45,960 nt of DNA, taken from NCBI GenBank assembly GCA_016280915.1, contig JAEEHQ010000030.1:1-45960 (forward strand). Reading direction: 5' to 3'. Position 1 is the first letter of the stretch, and every line of letters starts with the position of its first letter. The notes beneath the pieces were generated by a model that saw only the letters and a program-made list of their open reading frames with translations, made no database searches and was not told the DNA's origin. This DNA comes from Bacteroidales bacterium. Its GTDB lineage: Bacteria > Bacteroidota > Bacteroidia > Bacteroidales > P3. Below are positions 1-7,531 of the stretch, piece by piece. The position numbers and the translations under genes were made by a program.

Positions 1-2
1 AC

Positions 3-449
3 CGCCACCTGCTCTTCTACCGCGAGATGATGGGGAGCCTCTGCCTGACGATGATGTACGACATCTTCGAGCTCCACGCCCGTCGCGACGCCACCGATAC
101 CCACAGCGACCGCACCGCCACCATCGTCCGGCATCTGACCGACCTGCTTGCCACCGGCATCAGTCGCACCGAGCGCGATGTCAGCTACTACGCCGAGCGG
201 CTGAACGTATCGACCAAATACCTCTCCGCCACCGTCAAGCGCGTCACCGGCCACAGCGTCAGCAGCTTCATCGACCGCGCCACAGTGCCCATATTGAAGA
301 AATACCTAAACGATGAGCGCCTGTCGCTCACGCAGATAGCCGACCGGATGAACTTCACTTCACTCTCTTACTTTAGCCGCTACTGCACCAAGCACCTCGG
401 CCAGTCGCCCAGCGACTACCGCCGCAGCCTACAACCCAGAGGAAATTAA
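3..449 (+). CDS. AraC-family transcriptional regulator, 3' part only
   Basis: The reading frame is open from the window edge, so the N-terminal part of this gene lies outside. The visible ~148 residues end in a typical AraC DNA-binding domain with two helix-turn-helix units: the first around 'VSYYAERLNVSTKYLSATVK', the second around 'LSLTQIADRMNFTSLSYFSR', followed by 'GQSPSDYRR', the usual end of the family. An in-frame ATG at 27 is probably internal, because the frame continues upstream with plausible protein sequence (RHLLFYRE). AraC proteins normally sense a small molecule through an N-terminal domain and bind DNA with this C-terminal part; the ligand cannot be told from the fragment. No terminator was found after the stop. 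Confidence 0.9.
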   Translation, partial: RHLLFYREMMGSLCLTMMYDIFELHARRDATDTHSDRTATIVRHLTDLLATGISRTERDVSYYAERLNVSTKYLSATVKRVTGHSVSSFIDRATVPILKKYLNDERLSLTQIADRMNFTSLSYFSRYCTKHLGQSPSDYRRSLQPRGN

Positions 450-801
450 ACCCAAGGAACAAGATGTGCCCCACCTTTATGTCAATATCACTTCCCGAGT
501 CATAATCCATTTTCTATTATTATAGCGGATTATCCAACACATCTCTAGCCTTTTTAATCATTTTTCACTTCTTTTGGCAACTAATCCAAATAAAAATAGT
601 ATCTTTGTCGGACATAAAAGGAATTAGCACCATGCTCTAACTATTTTATATTCAAGATTTTTAATTAAAAGAATTTGCATTTCAGGTTGCCCAAAGCATC
701 CGTTGAAGGGGACTTTTTGTCCTTGTCACGGAGAGTTATTTGACATATCGGGCATGCTGAAAATGTGTTTTTTTTTAATTCACCTTTTAATTACAAAAAT
801 C
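450..801. other. Intergenic region with one promoter-like site
   Basis: About 350 AT-rich bases between the AraC gene and the next ORF. The only signal I can support is a Bacteroidota -7 box TATCTTTG at 600-607. An imperfect small hairpin (AAGGGGAC/GTCCTT) lies near 706-724. The downstream frame is open from a TTG at 703, but no strong start signal is visible there. Confidence 0.5.
600..607 (+). promoter_or_regulatory. Candidate -7 promoter box upstream of the 802 ORF
   Basis: TATCTTTG matches the Bacteroidota TAnnTTTG consensus. A TTTG at 573-576 lies 23 bases upstream, longer than the usual ~19, so the -33 element is uncertain. It would start a transcript near 613 that reads into the hypothetical gene at 802. 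Confidence 0.4.
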
Positions 802-1299
802 ATGAACACAAAAAGAAAAAGAATCAAGAGCAAGGGTACTCTTATGGCATGGAGCAACGGCACGACCACCCTCCTCCAACAGAAACAACTGAAAGAGTTG
901 GAAGAAGATTTCTACAAACGATGGGCACGCTACAGCCATCGCGTGGAGCAAGGCTATGAATGGGAGATTGACGAGCCGGCGGTAATGCGCGGCGAAAGCA
1001 TGGTGATGGAGGAGTACAGCGACAAACTATGGGGACTGGGGCTGCACGTGGAAAGTCTGCTGAGACTAATGCAGGCGGCAACGCATCTGATTGACTGGGA
1101 GCACGTGTTTATTGGCAGCGACACTAACTACCACCATCGCAACCTCTCCCGCTTCCGCTACCTCATCAGTCGCTGCTGGGAGCGGGTACGCGAAGACCAT
1201 ACATTAGAGCCCCTGCTGGCAGAGAGCATGGCCTACGACTGGTTCCTTGAGATGGAACGGGAATACGCCCACTGCAAAGGTACCGGCTGGATGGGCTGA
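802..1299 (+). CDS. Hypothetical protein, charged and aromatic-rich
   Basis: I do not recognise this 165-residue protein. It has a basic start (MNTKRKRIKSKG), then a mostly helical, charged sequence rich in Trp, Tyr and Glu, with no signal peptide, membrane segment or known catalytic motif. The open frame extends back to a TTG at 703, but that extension would be a Cys-rich stretch plus a hydrophobic run, so ATG 802 is preferred; ATG 844 (MAWSNG) is also possible. A promoter-like box at 600-607 lies upstream. It stands alone between an AraC regulator and tRNA-Ser. The codon pattern (GC-rich third positions over the last 150 residues) supports real coding, but the function is unknown. Confidence 0.6.
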   Translation: MNTKRKRIKSKGTLMAWSNGTTTLLQQKQLKELEEDFYKRWARYSHRVEQGYEWEIDEPAVMRGESMVMEEYSDKLWGLGLHVESLLRLMQAATHLIDWEHVFIGSDTNYHHRNLSRFRYLISRCWERVREDHTLEPLLAESMAYDWFLEMEREYAHCKGTGWMG

Positions 1300-1773
1300 A
1301 AAACAGAACCCCTACCCTCCGTCAAACTCGCTGCCGATTGGTGCTTAGAATCCACCAGGCGAGCAGTATGAATGGTGTTGCCTAACTCCCATTCTGGGCA
1401 TAGGGCAACACCCCTGACGGTGGTCACCGCCATTGTCAATCATTAGGATATCGTATTTCTGTTCCTGACTGAAAAATACGGAACAATCCCGACATGCACT
1501 AAAAATAGTGCAAATACTACAGAATATTGCACTAAAAATAGTGCATAGGATATTGCCGTACCACAATGTTATAGGAGACCATGCAATATGCAATAGCCCC
1601 TATCGTATCCCGCGCCCTACACGACTCCACCTATCCATTTAGCGGATGAACCAAAATAATTGACAACTTGGTGTATTACGACTAAATAAAATCTACGCCT
1701 AAACAAAGAGGTTTGCAGGTGTACCGGTAAACCGTTAAAAATGGCTCACGAATTGACTCACATGGATAAAGAA
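1300..1773. other. Intergenic region holding paired palindromes
   Basis: There is no convincing gene between the 802 ORF and tRNA-Ser. Short minus-strand frames at 1233-1439 and 1345-1593 look like noise. The notable content is a pair of identical 18-bp palindromes at 1495-1512 and 1528-1545, listed separately. Confidence 0.6.
1495..1545. repeat. Two identical 18-bp palindromes, 33 bp apart
   Basis: TGCACTAAAAATAGTGCA occurs at 1495-1512 and again at 1528-1545. Each copy is a perfect inverted repeat (arms TGCACTA/TAGTGCA around AAAA). The centre-to-centre distance of 33 bp is close to three helical turns, so dimeric proteins bound at both would lie on the same face of the DNA. This is typical of operator pairs, but no gene start lies directly beside them. 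They could instead be ends of a decayed mobile element. Confidence 0.7.
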
Positions 1774-1814
1774 AAACGCTGCAAAATAGTACTTCAAGCT
1801 ATTTTGCAGCGTTT
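1774..1814 (-). terminator. Rho-independent terminator of tRNA-Ser
   Basis: A perfect 16-bp stem (AAACGCTGCAAAATAG at 1774-1789, its complement at 1799-1814, 9-base loop) lies just 3' of the tRNA on the minus strand and is followed by TTTTTC on that strand. Position and T-run make it the terminator of the tRNA transcript. Confidence 0.85.
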
Positions 1815-1817
1815 CTT

Positions 1818-1905
1818 TGGCGGAAAGAGAGGGATTCGAACCCCCGGACCCTCGCAGGTCAACGGTTTTCAAGACCGCCGCATTCGACCGCTCTGCCATC
1901 TTTCC
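1818..1905 (-). tRNA. tRNA-Ser(UGA)
   Basis: Read on the minus strand, the gene has a 7-bp acceptor stem GGAAAGA/TCTTTCC, discriminator G and an encoded CCA. The anticodon loop is CTTGAAA with anticodon TGA, a serine anticodon that reads UCN codons. A long variable arm, expected for serine tRNA, and the T loop GTTCGAATC are present. The total of 88 nt including CCA fits a class II tRNA. A TAnnTTTG promoter lies ~50 bp upstream and a strong terminator directly follows. Confidence 0.95.
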
Positions 1906-1955
1906 TATTGTTTCCTACGCAGTTAACACAAAATGCCGTGGCTGCGTTGGAATTG

Positions 1956-1963
1956 CAAAGATA
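1956..1963 (-). promoter_or_regulatory. -7 promoter box of tRNA-Ser
   Basis: On the minus strand the sequence reads TATCTTTG, a perfect TAnnTTTG box, ~50 bp before the tRNA-Ser 5' end and inside an AT-rich stretch. No other gene on that strand lies close enough to use it. Confidence 0.7.
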
Positions 1964-2078
1964 CAAAAAAAATTTTATTCTCCAACAAAATAATTATTTT
2001 TCGCATTTTTCACCATCTTGGAGGAGTCGTCAGAAAGTAGTTTCGAAACAAAAAAATGGAAAAAATCGGCATAAACAC

Positions 2079-2107
2079 TTGTAAATTCAATATTTTTTGT
2101 ATCTTTG
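2079..2107 (+). promoter_or_regulatory. Promoter of the TonB-domain gene
   Basis: TTG at 2079-2081 and TATCTTTG at 2100-2107 are separated by 18 bases, matching the Bacteroidota -33/-7 arrangement. The predicted start of transcription is ~22-25 bases before the ATG at 2137. Confidence 0.75.
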
Positions 2108-2136
2108 CATCGTGTAAACTATAAACAATACCAATT

Positions 2137-2994
2137 ATGAAAAACTATCTTTTATTATTCCTGTGCATGTTCTGTCTTTCGCAAACAGCGAAGGCTCAAC
2201 ACATTATCGTAACCAATGATGGCTATGCCATCCGTACCAACTACCTGGAGATGGGCGAATGCAACGTCTACTATCAAGGCATTTCCAACACGCCGTTTTA
2301 CTTAAAAATAGCAAAAAACGATGTGATGATCATTCGTCTCAGTCAGGGCGACAAACTCGACCCCGCCAATCAGCATCATGACATTTCCTGCACCAACGAG
2401 AACACCCTTATCGTCACCCACCAAACGGAGGTAATCAAAGGACGCAATGTAGAGATCGGCGAGTACCATATCTTCTACCAGTTGGAAGGTTCACCCACCA
2501 TACTGTCCATTCCAAAGGAGAAGGTGGAGGTTATCAAATATGAAAATGGCAAAAAAATAGAGATAGCCGACCTACCTGCCACCGGTATTGCCGCAAGCCA
2601 CAAAGTGCCACCCACGCCACCAGCCTCCACTACCTTCGCCACGGTGAATGACCCCGGCTACATGGCACCCACGGATGAAGAGATATTCCTTGACGTTGAC
2701 TACGATGCCGCCTTCCCGGGCGGACAGGCCGGACTGGACCTCTATTTCCGTCAGCACATGCGTTATCCTGCAGCGGCCTGGAACAGAGGCATCAGCGGTC
2801 AAGTTTATGTCACCTTCGTGGTAGAGAAGAACGGCAGCGTCAGCAATGCCAAGGTGCTTCGCGACATTGGAGGCGGTTGCGGCGAGGAGGCCCTGCGTCT
2901 GGTGCTTGACATGCCCCGCTGGAAACCCGCCAAACTGAATGGTCGCGTTGTCCGTACCGAAATGAATATCCCTGTGGAGTTCAAAATCGAATAG
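2137..2994 (+). CDS. Secreted protein with TonB C-terminal domain
   Basis: This 285-residue protein begins with a signal peptide (hydrophobic LLLFLCMFCLS, cleavage near AKA-Q). Residues ~20-145 contain two copies of a similar ~60-residue unit ('YLEMGECNVYYQGISNTPFYLKIAKNDV' region and 'NVEIGEYHIFYQLEGSPTILSIPKEKV' region), apparently an internal repeat. A Pro/Thr-rich linker follows, then from ~190 the TonB C-terminal fold: 'FPGG', 'MRYPAAAWNRGISGQVYVTF', 'VEKNGSVS', and 'MPRWKPAKLNGRVV'. TonB proteins normally pass proton-motive energy to outer-membrane receptors, but true TonB is anchored by an N-terminal helix; here the leader looks cleavable, so a periplasmic role is as likely. It is a single gene with its own promoter. 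Confidence 0.85.
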   Translation: MKNYLLLFLCMFCLSQTAKAQHIIVTNDGYAIRTNYLEMGECNVYYQGISNTPFYLKIAKNDVMIIRLSQGDKLDPANQHHDISCTNENTLIVTHQTEVIKGRNVEIGEYHIFYQLEGSPTILSIPKEKVEVIKYENGKKIEIADLPATGIAASHKVPPTPPASTTFATVNDPGYMAPTDEEIFLDVDYDAAFPGGQAGLDLYFRQHMRYPAAAWNRGISGQVYVTFVVEKNGSVSNAKVLRDIGGGCGEEALRLVLDMPRWKPAKLNGRVVRTEMNIPVEFKIE

Positions 2995-3020
2995 GTCTCG
3001 CACCTCAAATCTTTAGCCAC

Positions 3021-3043
3021 AATGGGGTGTAATTCACCCCATT
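3021..3043. terminator. Hairpin after TonB-domain gene, possible terminator
   Basis: AATGGGGTG and CACCCCATT form a perfect 9-bp stem with a 5-base loop, 27 bases after the stop. The stem is followed by ACTTAAAAA rather than a T-run on the plus strand, so it is not a textbook intrinsic terminator. Confidence 0.4.
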
Positions 3044-3253
3044 ACTTAAAAAAAAATCAAATATAAGCTTTTGCCCATCCAGGGCGCACATTGCAACTGA
3101 TTTGGTCCACCCAAGGCGCCACCATTGGGCTGAGTGTATTAATGCTCCTTCAGGGCAATTTTTAGAGGTTGCCTAAAAACTTATCTGCCATAAACCCTAA
3201 TGACCGATTTTGGTAAAAAAAAGGTGCCAAACGCGTCATCTACTTTTTTTTCG

Positions 3254-3261
3254 TATCTTTG
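3254..3261 (+). promoter_or_regulatory. -7 promoter box of the prenyltransferase gene
   Basis: TATCTTTG matches TAnnTTTG exactly and lies ~60 bp before the ATG at 3324. I see no clear -33 TTG at the usual distance. Confidence 0.6.
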
Positions 3262-3323
3262 CACCTCAATTGTCAAATGCGGATAAAACATAAACAACTA
3301 CAAATTATCAGATAACCGACGAA

Positions 3324-4343
3324 ATGAGCAAAAACACCTTCTCTGTCTGGCTGAAAAACGGACGCGTGGGGGCCACGATGCAGAGCCTGATGCCTTCGAT
3401 ACTGGCGGTGACCATCGCCATAGGAGCAGAAACCTTTTCCTGGTGGATTGCCGCGATTGCCGTTTTTGGCGTTTGGTGCGCCCACATGGCCTGCAACCTA
3501 TTAGATGACTACTTCGACTACAAAGCCGACATGCTGAAAGACCGCGAAAAAGTTGTGCGCAAAGGCATCAAAGCCTATACAGCCAAATACCCCTACCTCA
3601 CCGACGGCTCTGCCACCGTGGGACAGCTGAGGGGTGCCATCCTTGCTTTCGCATTGGTGGCCATAGCCTGTGGCCTAATCATCGGCTGGCAACGTGAATG
3701 GAGCATTCTCATCATCGCCGCCATAACCGCCCTGCTGGGGTTCTTCTACTCCGCCCCTCCTATCAAGTTCTGCTATTGGGGAATGGGCGAGCTGGTTACC
3801 GGACTGATTTTCGGTCCGCTGCTGATGGAAGGAGTCTACTGGGCTGCCTCCGGCATGCTCGACTGGCGGGTGCTCTCCATCTCCATTCCCATCGGGTTGC
3901 TGGTGGTCAACATCCTTTACACCCATAGCATGATTGACCTCGAAGGCGACGCAGCAAGCGACAAGACCACCCTTGCGGGACTGCTCAAGACCGACTCTGC
4001 CAAGCTAACCATGAGCTGGTTGGTCAACTTCCTGCCCTACCTCTGTGTAGTGGTGGCCGTATGTCTCGGCTGGCTGCATTGGGCCTACCTAGCCGTGGTG
4101 TTGGTGCTGCCACGCTCCATCTGGCTCTTCTGGTCGTTGATACAGTTCTGCCGCAAGGCCGACTTCAGCAAAGAGCTGGAGCACCCACGCAAGATGCTGG
4201 GCAACATGGGCAAAGACTGGGAAGGTGTGCGCAAGGCAGGCCTCGACTGGTTTCTCATCCGCTGGCTCACCGCCCGCAATATCGTGAGCGGCTTCTGCCT
4301 CATCATCATCGTGGTCAAGATTATCCTACTAATTTTGCGATAA
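3324..4343 (+). CDS. UbiA-family prenyltransferase (MenA-like)
   Basis: This is a 339-residue polytopic membrane protein with about nine hydrophobic segments. It carries both Asp-rich motifs of the UbiA superfamily: N58-LLDDYFDY (Asp 61, 62, 65) after the second membrane helix, and D205-LEGD-AASD (Asp 205, 209, 213). In this family they bind Mg2+ and the diphosphate of a polyprenyl donor. Members make menaquinone (MenA), ubiquinone, haem O or archaeal-type lipids. The closest fit is a MenA-like branch, but other menaquinone genes are absent here. The gene is followed after 32 bp by a radical SAM enzyme on the same strand, so the two are probably co-transcribed and may act on the same prenylated compound. 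The substrate is unknown. Confidence 0.8.
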   Translation: MSKNTFSVWLKNGRVGATMQSLMPSILAVTIAIGAETFSWWIAAIAVFGVWCAHMACNLLDDYFDYKADMLKDREKVVRKGIKAYTAKYPYLTDGSATVGQLRGAILAFALVAIACGLIIGWQREWSILIIAAITALLGFFYSAPPIKFCYWGMGELVTGLIFGPLLMEGVYWAASGMLDWRVLSISIPIGLLVVNILYTHSMIDLEGDAASDKTTLAGLLKTDSAKLTMSWLVNFLPYLCVVVAVCLGWLHWAYLAVVLVLPRSIWLFWSLIQFCRKADFSKELEHPRKMLGNMGKDWEGVRKAGLDWFLIRWLTARNIVSGFCLIIIVVKIILLILR

Positions 4344-4375
4344 TACAGCGTCCAACAAAAAAAACTCAATAACAG

Positions 4376-5281
4376 ATGGCAAACAAACTCTCACAGATGT
4401 GCTATCTGGCCCAATGGTTCATCCGGGCCAAATTCTTCGGTCGCCGCGCACCCATGCAGAGCGTCCTCTTCATCAGCGACCGTTGCAACCTTTCATGCAA
4501 GCATTGTTCGGTCTACAACCACACCAATCCCACCAGCAAGAGCTATGAACAGATACGCGAAGAGCTGAAATACTGTCTGTCATTAGGCTCGCGTTTTGTT
4601 GACTTCGAGGGAGGCGAGCCCTTCCTGTGGCGCGACGGCGACAAGACGGTGGACGACCTCTGCGACCTTGCTCACGAGTTAGGGTTTTACTCCTGCACCA
4701 TTACCACCAATGCCCAAAAGCCTTTCCCCAACAGCCATGCCGACAGCATCTGGGTGAGCCTGGACGGCATAGGTCCCTCACACGATGCCGTGCGTGGCGA
4801 AGGCACCTTCGCCCGCCTGGAGGAGAATGTGGCCAGCTGTCACCACAAAGCCCTCTCGGTTTCCATGTCGGTCAACACGCTCAACTGCGATAGTGTACCG
4901 CAGCTGCTGGAGTATGTAAAGAACAGTCCCTACATCAAATCCGTATCGTTCAATTTCCACACCCAGTTCCCGGGCACCGAATACCTCACCCTCCCACAGG
5001 ACAAGCGCGAGCAAGTAATCGACACCATCATCGCCTACAAACGCAAAGGCTACCCCGTCATGAACACCAAGGCAGGCCTCACGCGCATGAAAGACCTCCA
5101 ATTCAAGAAACGCTGCTGGATGACCAACTACGTGCTCACCGACGGCTCCAAGCACCCCATCCCCGTATGTGGCGAAGCCGGTGGCTGCGAACATTGTGGC
5201 TTCTCCATGGCTGGCGAGATGGATGCCGTCTTCAACTTCTGTCCCGAAACCATCCTGGCCGGGCTGAACCTGCGCGTGTGA
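4376..5281 (+). CDS. Radical SAM protein with extra C-terminal cysteines
   Basis: This 301-residue protein has the CX3CX2C motif of the radical SAM superfamily (C37, C41, C44 in 'DRCNLSCKHC'), which holds a 4Fe-4S cluster that splits S-adenosylmethionine. 'FEGGEPFLW' matches the GGE SAM-binding motif and 'IWVSLDGIGPSHDAVRG' is the usual strand-5 region. A second set, C247, C265, C271 and C274 ('VCGEAGGCEHC'), resembles the auxiliary cysteines of SPASM- or HpnH-type enzymes and may bind a second cluster. The target is not evident. Its place 32 bp after a UbiA prenyltransferase suggests it modifies an isoprenoid lipid or quinone, which is inference. The 3' end lies 15 bp from the convergent ATPase gene. 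Confidence 0.85.
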   Translation: MANKLSQMCYLAQWFIRAKFFGRRAPMQSVLFISDRCNLSCKHCSVYNHTNPTSKSYEQIREELKYCLSLGSRFVDFEGGEPFLWRDGDKTVDDLCDLAHELGFYSCTITTNAQKPFPNSHADSIWVSLDGIGPSHDAVRGEGTFARLEENVASCHHKALSVSMSVNTLNCDSVPQLLEYVKNSPYIKSVSFNFHTQFPGTEYLTLPQDKREQVIDTIIAYKRKGYPVMNTKAGLTRMKDLQFKKRCWMTNYVLTDGSKHPIPVCGEAGGCEHCGFSMAGEMDAVFNFCPETILAGLNLRV

Positions 5282-5296
5282 GGAGCCTCGTCCCGC

Positions 5297-7258
5297 TCAT
5301 TTCACCCACTTCAGTCGCAAGCTATTCAGCACCACGCTCACACTTGAAAAAGCCATCAAGGCACTCGCCAACATCGGGGTTACCTGCCAATGGATGCCAA
5401 AGAGATAAAGCACGCCGGCAGCCAAAGGTATACACACAATATTATAGATAAAGGCCCAGAAGAGATTCTGCCAAATCATGCTAACGGTTCTGCGGCTCAG
5501 CTTTACCGCTTCGGGCAATGCCCTTAGGTCGTCGCCCATCAGCGTCACCTGTGCCACATCCATGGCCACATCGGTACCGCGTCCGATGGCTATGCCCACA
5601 TCCGCCAATGCCAACGCCTGGGTGTCGTTGATGCCGTCGCCCACCATGGCCACACAATGGCCTTCACCCTGCAACCGTTTCACCAAATTCTCTTTGTCCT
5701 GGGGCAGCGCCTTACTCTGATAATGGTTGACACCGGCTTTTTCGGCCCAGAAACGGACAGCCTCCTCCTTATCGCCACTCATCATGTAGACCTCGATACC
5801 CTCCTGTTGCAGCAGTTCCATAGCCTCGCGAGCATGGGGTTTCAGGCTCTCGCGAACCTCCAAAGGCAGGTCGTCGGCCTTGGTGAAATCGATGTGTTGG
5901 TTGGGCAGCGTGAGGGTGCCGGTCTTGTCGGTCACCAATGTGTCAACCTTGCGCAGGTTCTCCAACGCTGCGGCATCCTTGATGAGGATCTGCTTCTCCG
6001 CCGCCTTGCCAATGCCCACCATCAGGGCCGTAGGCGTAGCCAATCCCATGGCGCAGGGACATGCTATCACCAGCACCGCCACAGCCGAAAGGATAGCCTG
6101 CGGCAACGCCTCGCTGCCACCCACTATCCACCAAGTCAAGAAAGTAATGAGTGCCAAGGCTGCCACCGTGGGCACAAATACCCGCGCCGCCTTGTCGACA
6201 ATACGCTGAACCGGAGCCTTCGACCCTTGGGCCTGCTGCACCATGCGGATAATCTGCGACAGGGCTGTTTCCTCCCCTATTTGGCGGGCCCGCATGCGGA
6301 AAATGCCCTGGCTAGGTATCGTGCCGGCCAACACTTGGCTGCCTTTCCTCTTCTCGGCGGGGGTAGGTTCACCCGTAATCATGCTCTCGTCCACATAGGC
6401 CGCATCGGGAGTCATAAAGCTCTCAGCATAAATCACCTCGCCGTCCACAGGCACCTTCTCGCCCGGCCGCACCTCCAAGATGTCACCCTTCTCTATCGTG
6501 GCGATAGGCACTTCGCGCACCACGGCAGGTTCTACAACGTTGCCTTCGGCATCGCGTTTCTCTTTCCGCTCCACAATATGGGCAGTCTTGGGCGTCATGC
6601 CCATCAGCTGGCGGATAGAGCTGGCGGTACCGTCCTTGGCCTTCTCCTCCAGCAGGCGGCCGGTTAGCACAAAAGAAATAATCATCGCCGAAGCCTCGTA
6701 ATAGGTGTGCCATTCCATGCCGCGAACGCCCCAAGCTTTGTCGCCCCAAAAGGTGTTGAAAGCGCTGAAGAGGAAAGTAATACCGGTGGAGAGAGCCACC
6801 AACGTATCCATATTGGCCCAGCCATGGCGCAGCTGTTTCCATGCAACCACATAAAACTGGCGGCCACAAAAGACCATGTTGCATAAGGCCAGCACCATGG
6901 CCACCAAGTTGCCCACCAACTGCAAGCCGATGGGAATCCAGCTCATGGCAACGGCCATCACCAGCAGCGAGAAGAACCACGAGAGCAGCGTCTTGCGCTT
7001 GAGGCTGACATATTCTTGGCGTTCAATCTCTTCCACGTCGCGGTCGGCCTCTATCACCAAGTCGAACCCAATGGCGTTGATTTCCTCCTTCATGGCCTGC
7101 GGCGTAATCCGGGCGGGGTCGTACTCTATCAACGCCGTGCGAGTAGGGAGCGAGACCGAGGCTGATGCAATGCCCTCCAGCGCGTTGAGCTTGCGTTCCA
7201 CATTGGCGGCACAGGCGGCACACGCCATGCCCACCACAGGAATTGTCTGTTTAATCAT
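5297..7258 (-). CDS. CopA-like heavy-metal P1B-type ATPase lacking normal N-domain
   Basis: The 653-residue protein pumps soft metal ions, most likely Cu+, across the inner membrane. Visible parts are an N-terminal metal-binding domain (GMACAAC, Cys 13 and 16), paired helices, the actuator motif MITGEP, the transport motif CPC (400-402), the phosphorylation site DKTGTLT (Asp 444) and the hinge MVGDGIND. Only ~52 residues separate Asp 444 from the MSGD motif (Asp 496), whereas CopA proteins usually have ~140 there, including the ATP-binding HP motif; no SEHP/SSHP motif is present. The frame is intact. The frame stays open back to 7288, but ATG 7258 is preferred because it starts right before the HMA domain, 4 bp after the CopZ-like gene. 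'CPC' argues for copper or silver. Confidence 0.85.
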   Translation of the reverse strand: MIKQTIPVVGMACAACAANVERKLNALEGIASASVSLPTRTALIEYDPARITPQAMKEEINAIGFDLVIEADRDVEEIERQEYVSLKRKTLLSWFFSLLVMAVAMSWIPIGLQLVGNLVAMVLALCNMVFCGRQFYVVAWKQLRHGWANMDTLVALSTGITFLFSAFNTFWGDKAWGVRGMEWHTYYEASAMIISFVLTGRLLEEKAKDGTASSIRQLMGMTPKTAHIVERKEKRDAEGNVVEPAVVREVPIATIEKGDILEVRPGEKVPVDGEVIYAESFMTPDAAYVDESMITGEPTPAEKRKGSQVLAGTIPSQGIFRMRARQIGEETALSQIIRMVQQAQGSKAPVQRIVDKAARVFVPTVAALALITFLTWWIVGGSEALPQAILSAVAVLVIACPCAMGLATPTALMVGIGKAAEKQILIKDAAALENLRKVDTLVTDKTGTLTLPNQHIDFTKADDLPLEVRESLKPHAREAMELLQQEGIEVYMMSGDKEEAVRFWAEKAGVNHYQSKALPQDKENLVKRLQGEGHCVAMVGDGINDTQALALADVGIAIGRGTDVAMDVAQVTLMGDDLRALPEAVKLSRRTVSMIWQNLFWAFIYNIVCIPLAAGVLYLFGIHWQVTPMLASALMAFSSVSVVLNSLRLKWVK

Positions 7259-7262
7259 TCCG

Positions 7263-7475
7263 TCAGAGTTGCATCTCAAAGCGGCCAAGGTCGTCCACGG
7301 CCTCTTTCATCTGTTGGGGGCTGACGGCGGCGGGGTCGAAGGAAACGGCCACTTTGCAAGCCGTGCGGTCAGCCTTGGCAGAGGCTATGCCAGGGAGGGC
7401 CTTTAGTGCCTCCTCCACTTTGGCCTCACAATGTTCACATTTCATGCCTGTAACGGTAAATTCTTTAGATTCCAT
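7263..7475 (-). CDS. CopZ-like heavy-metal-associated domain protein
   Basis: This is a 70-residue single HMA (ferredoxin-like) domain with the metal-binding loop GMKCEHCEAKVE (MxCxxC, Cys 14 and 17), normal length for copper chaperones. These proteins carry Cu+ in the cytoplasm and hand it to the HMA domain of the ATPase. The gene ends 4 bp before the ATPase start on the same strand, so the two are almost certainly translated from one message. It follows the unknown membrane protein gene by 56 bp. That gap contains several GATAGAT-like short repeats (~7484-7525). Confidence 0.88.
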   Translation of the reverse strand: MESKEFTVTGMKCEHCEAKVEEALKALPGIASAKADRTACKVAVSFDPAAVSPQQMKEAVDDLGRFEMQL

Positions 7476-7531
7476 AGATGTGATAGATTTGATAGATTAA
7501 GATAGATAAAATAAGATAGAAACTTTCATTA

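Larger units (their letters stand above)
2995..3323. other. Intergenic region with hairpin and promoter
   Basis: About 330 bases. A 9-bp perfect hairpin lies at 3021-3043 and a TAnnTTTG box at 3254-3261, both listed separately. I see no ORF of substance. Confidence 0.5.

Noticed and set aside
5657..6667. 336-residue plus-strand frame
   Set aside because: It lies entirely opposite the CopA-like gene, has no family pattern, is rich in His/Arg/Gln as expected of a reverse-frame shadow, and has no promoter.
7484..7525. GATAGAT-type short repeats as an operator
   Set aside because: Imprecise AT-rich repeats are common in Bacteroidota spacers; no symmetry or fixed spacing supports a binding site.
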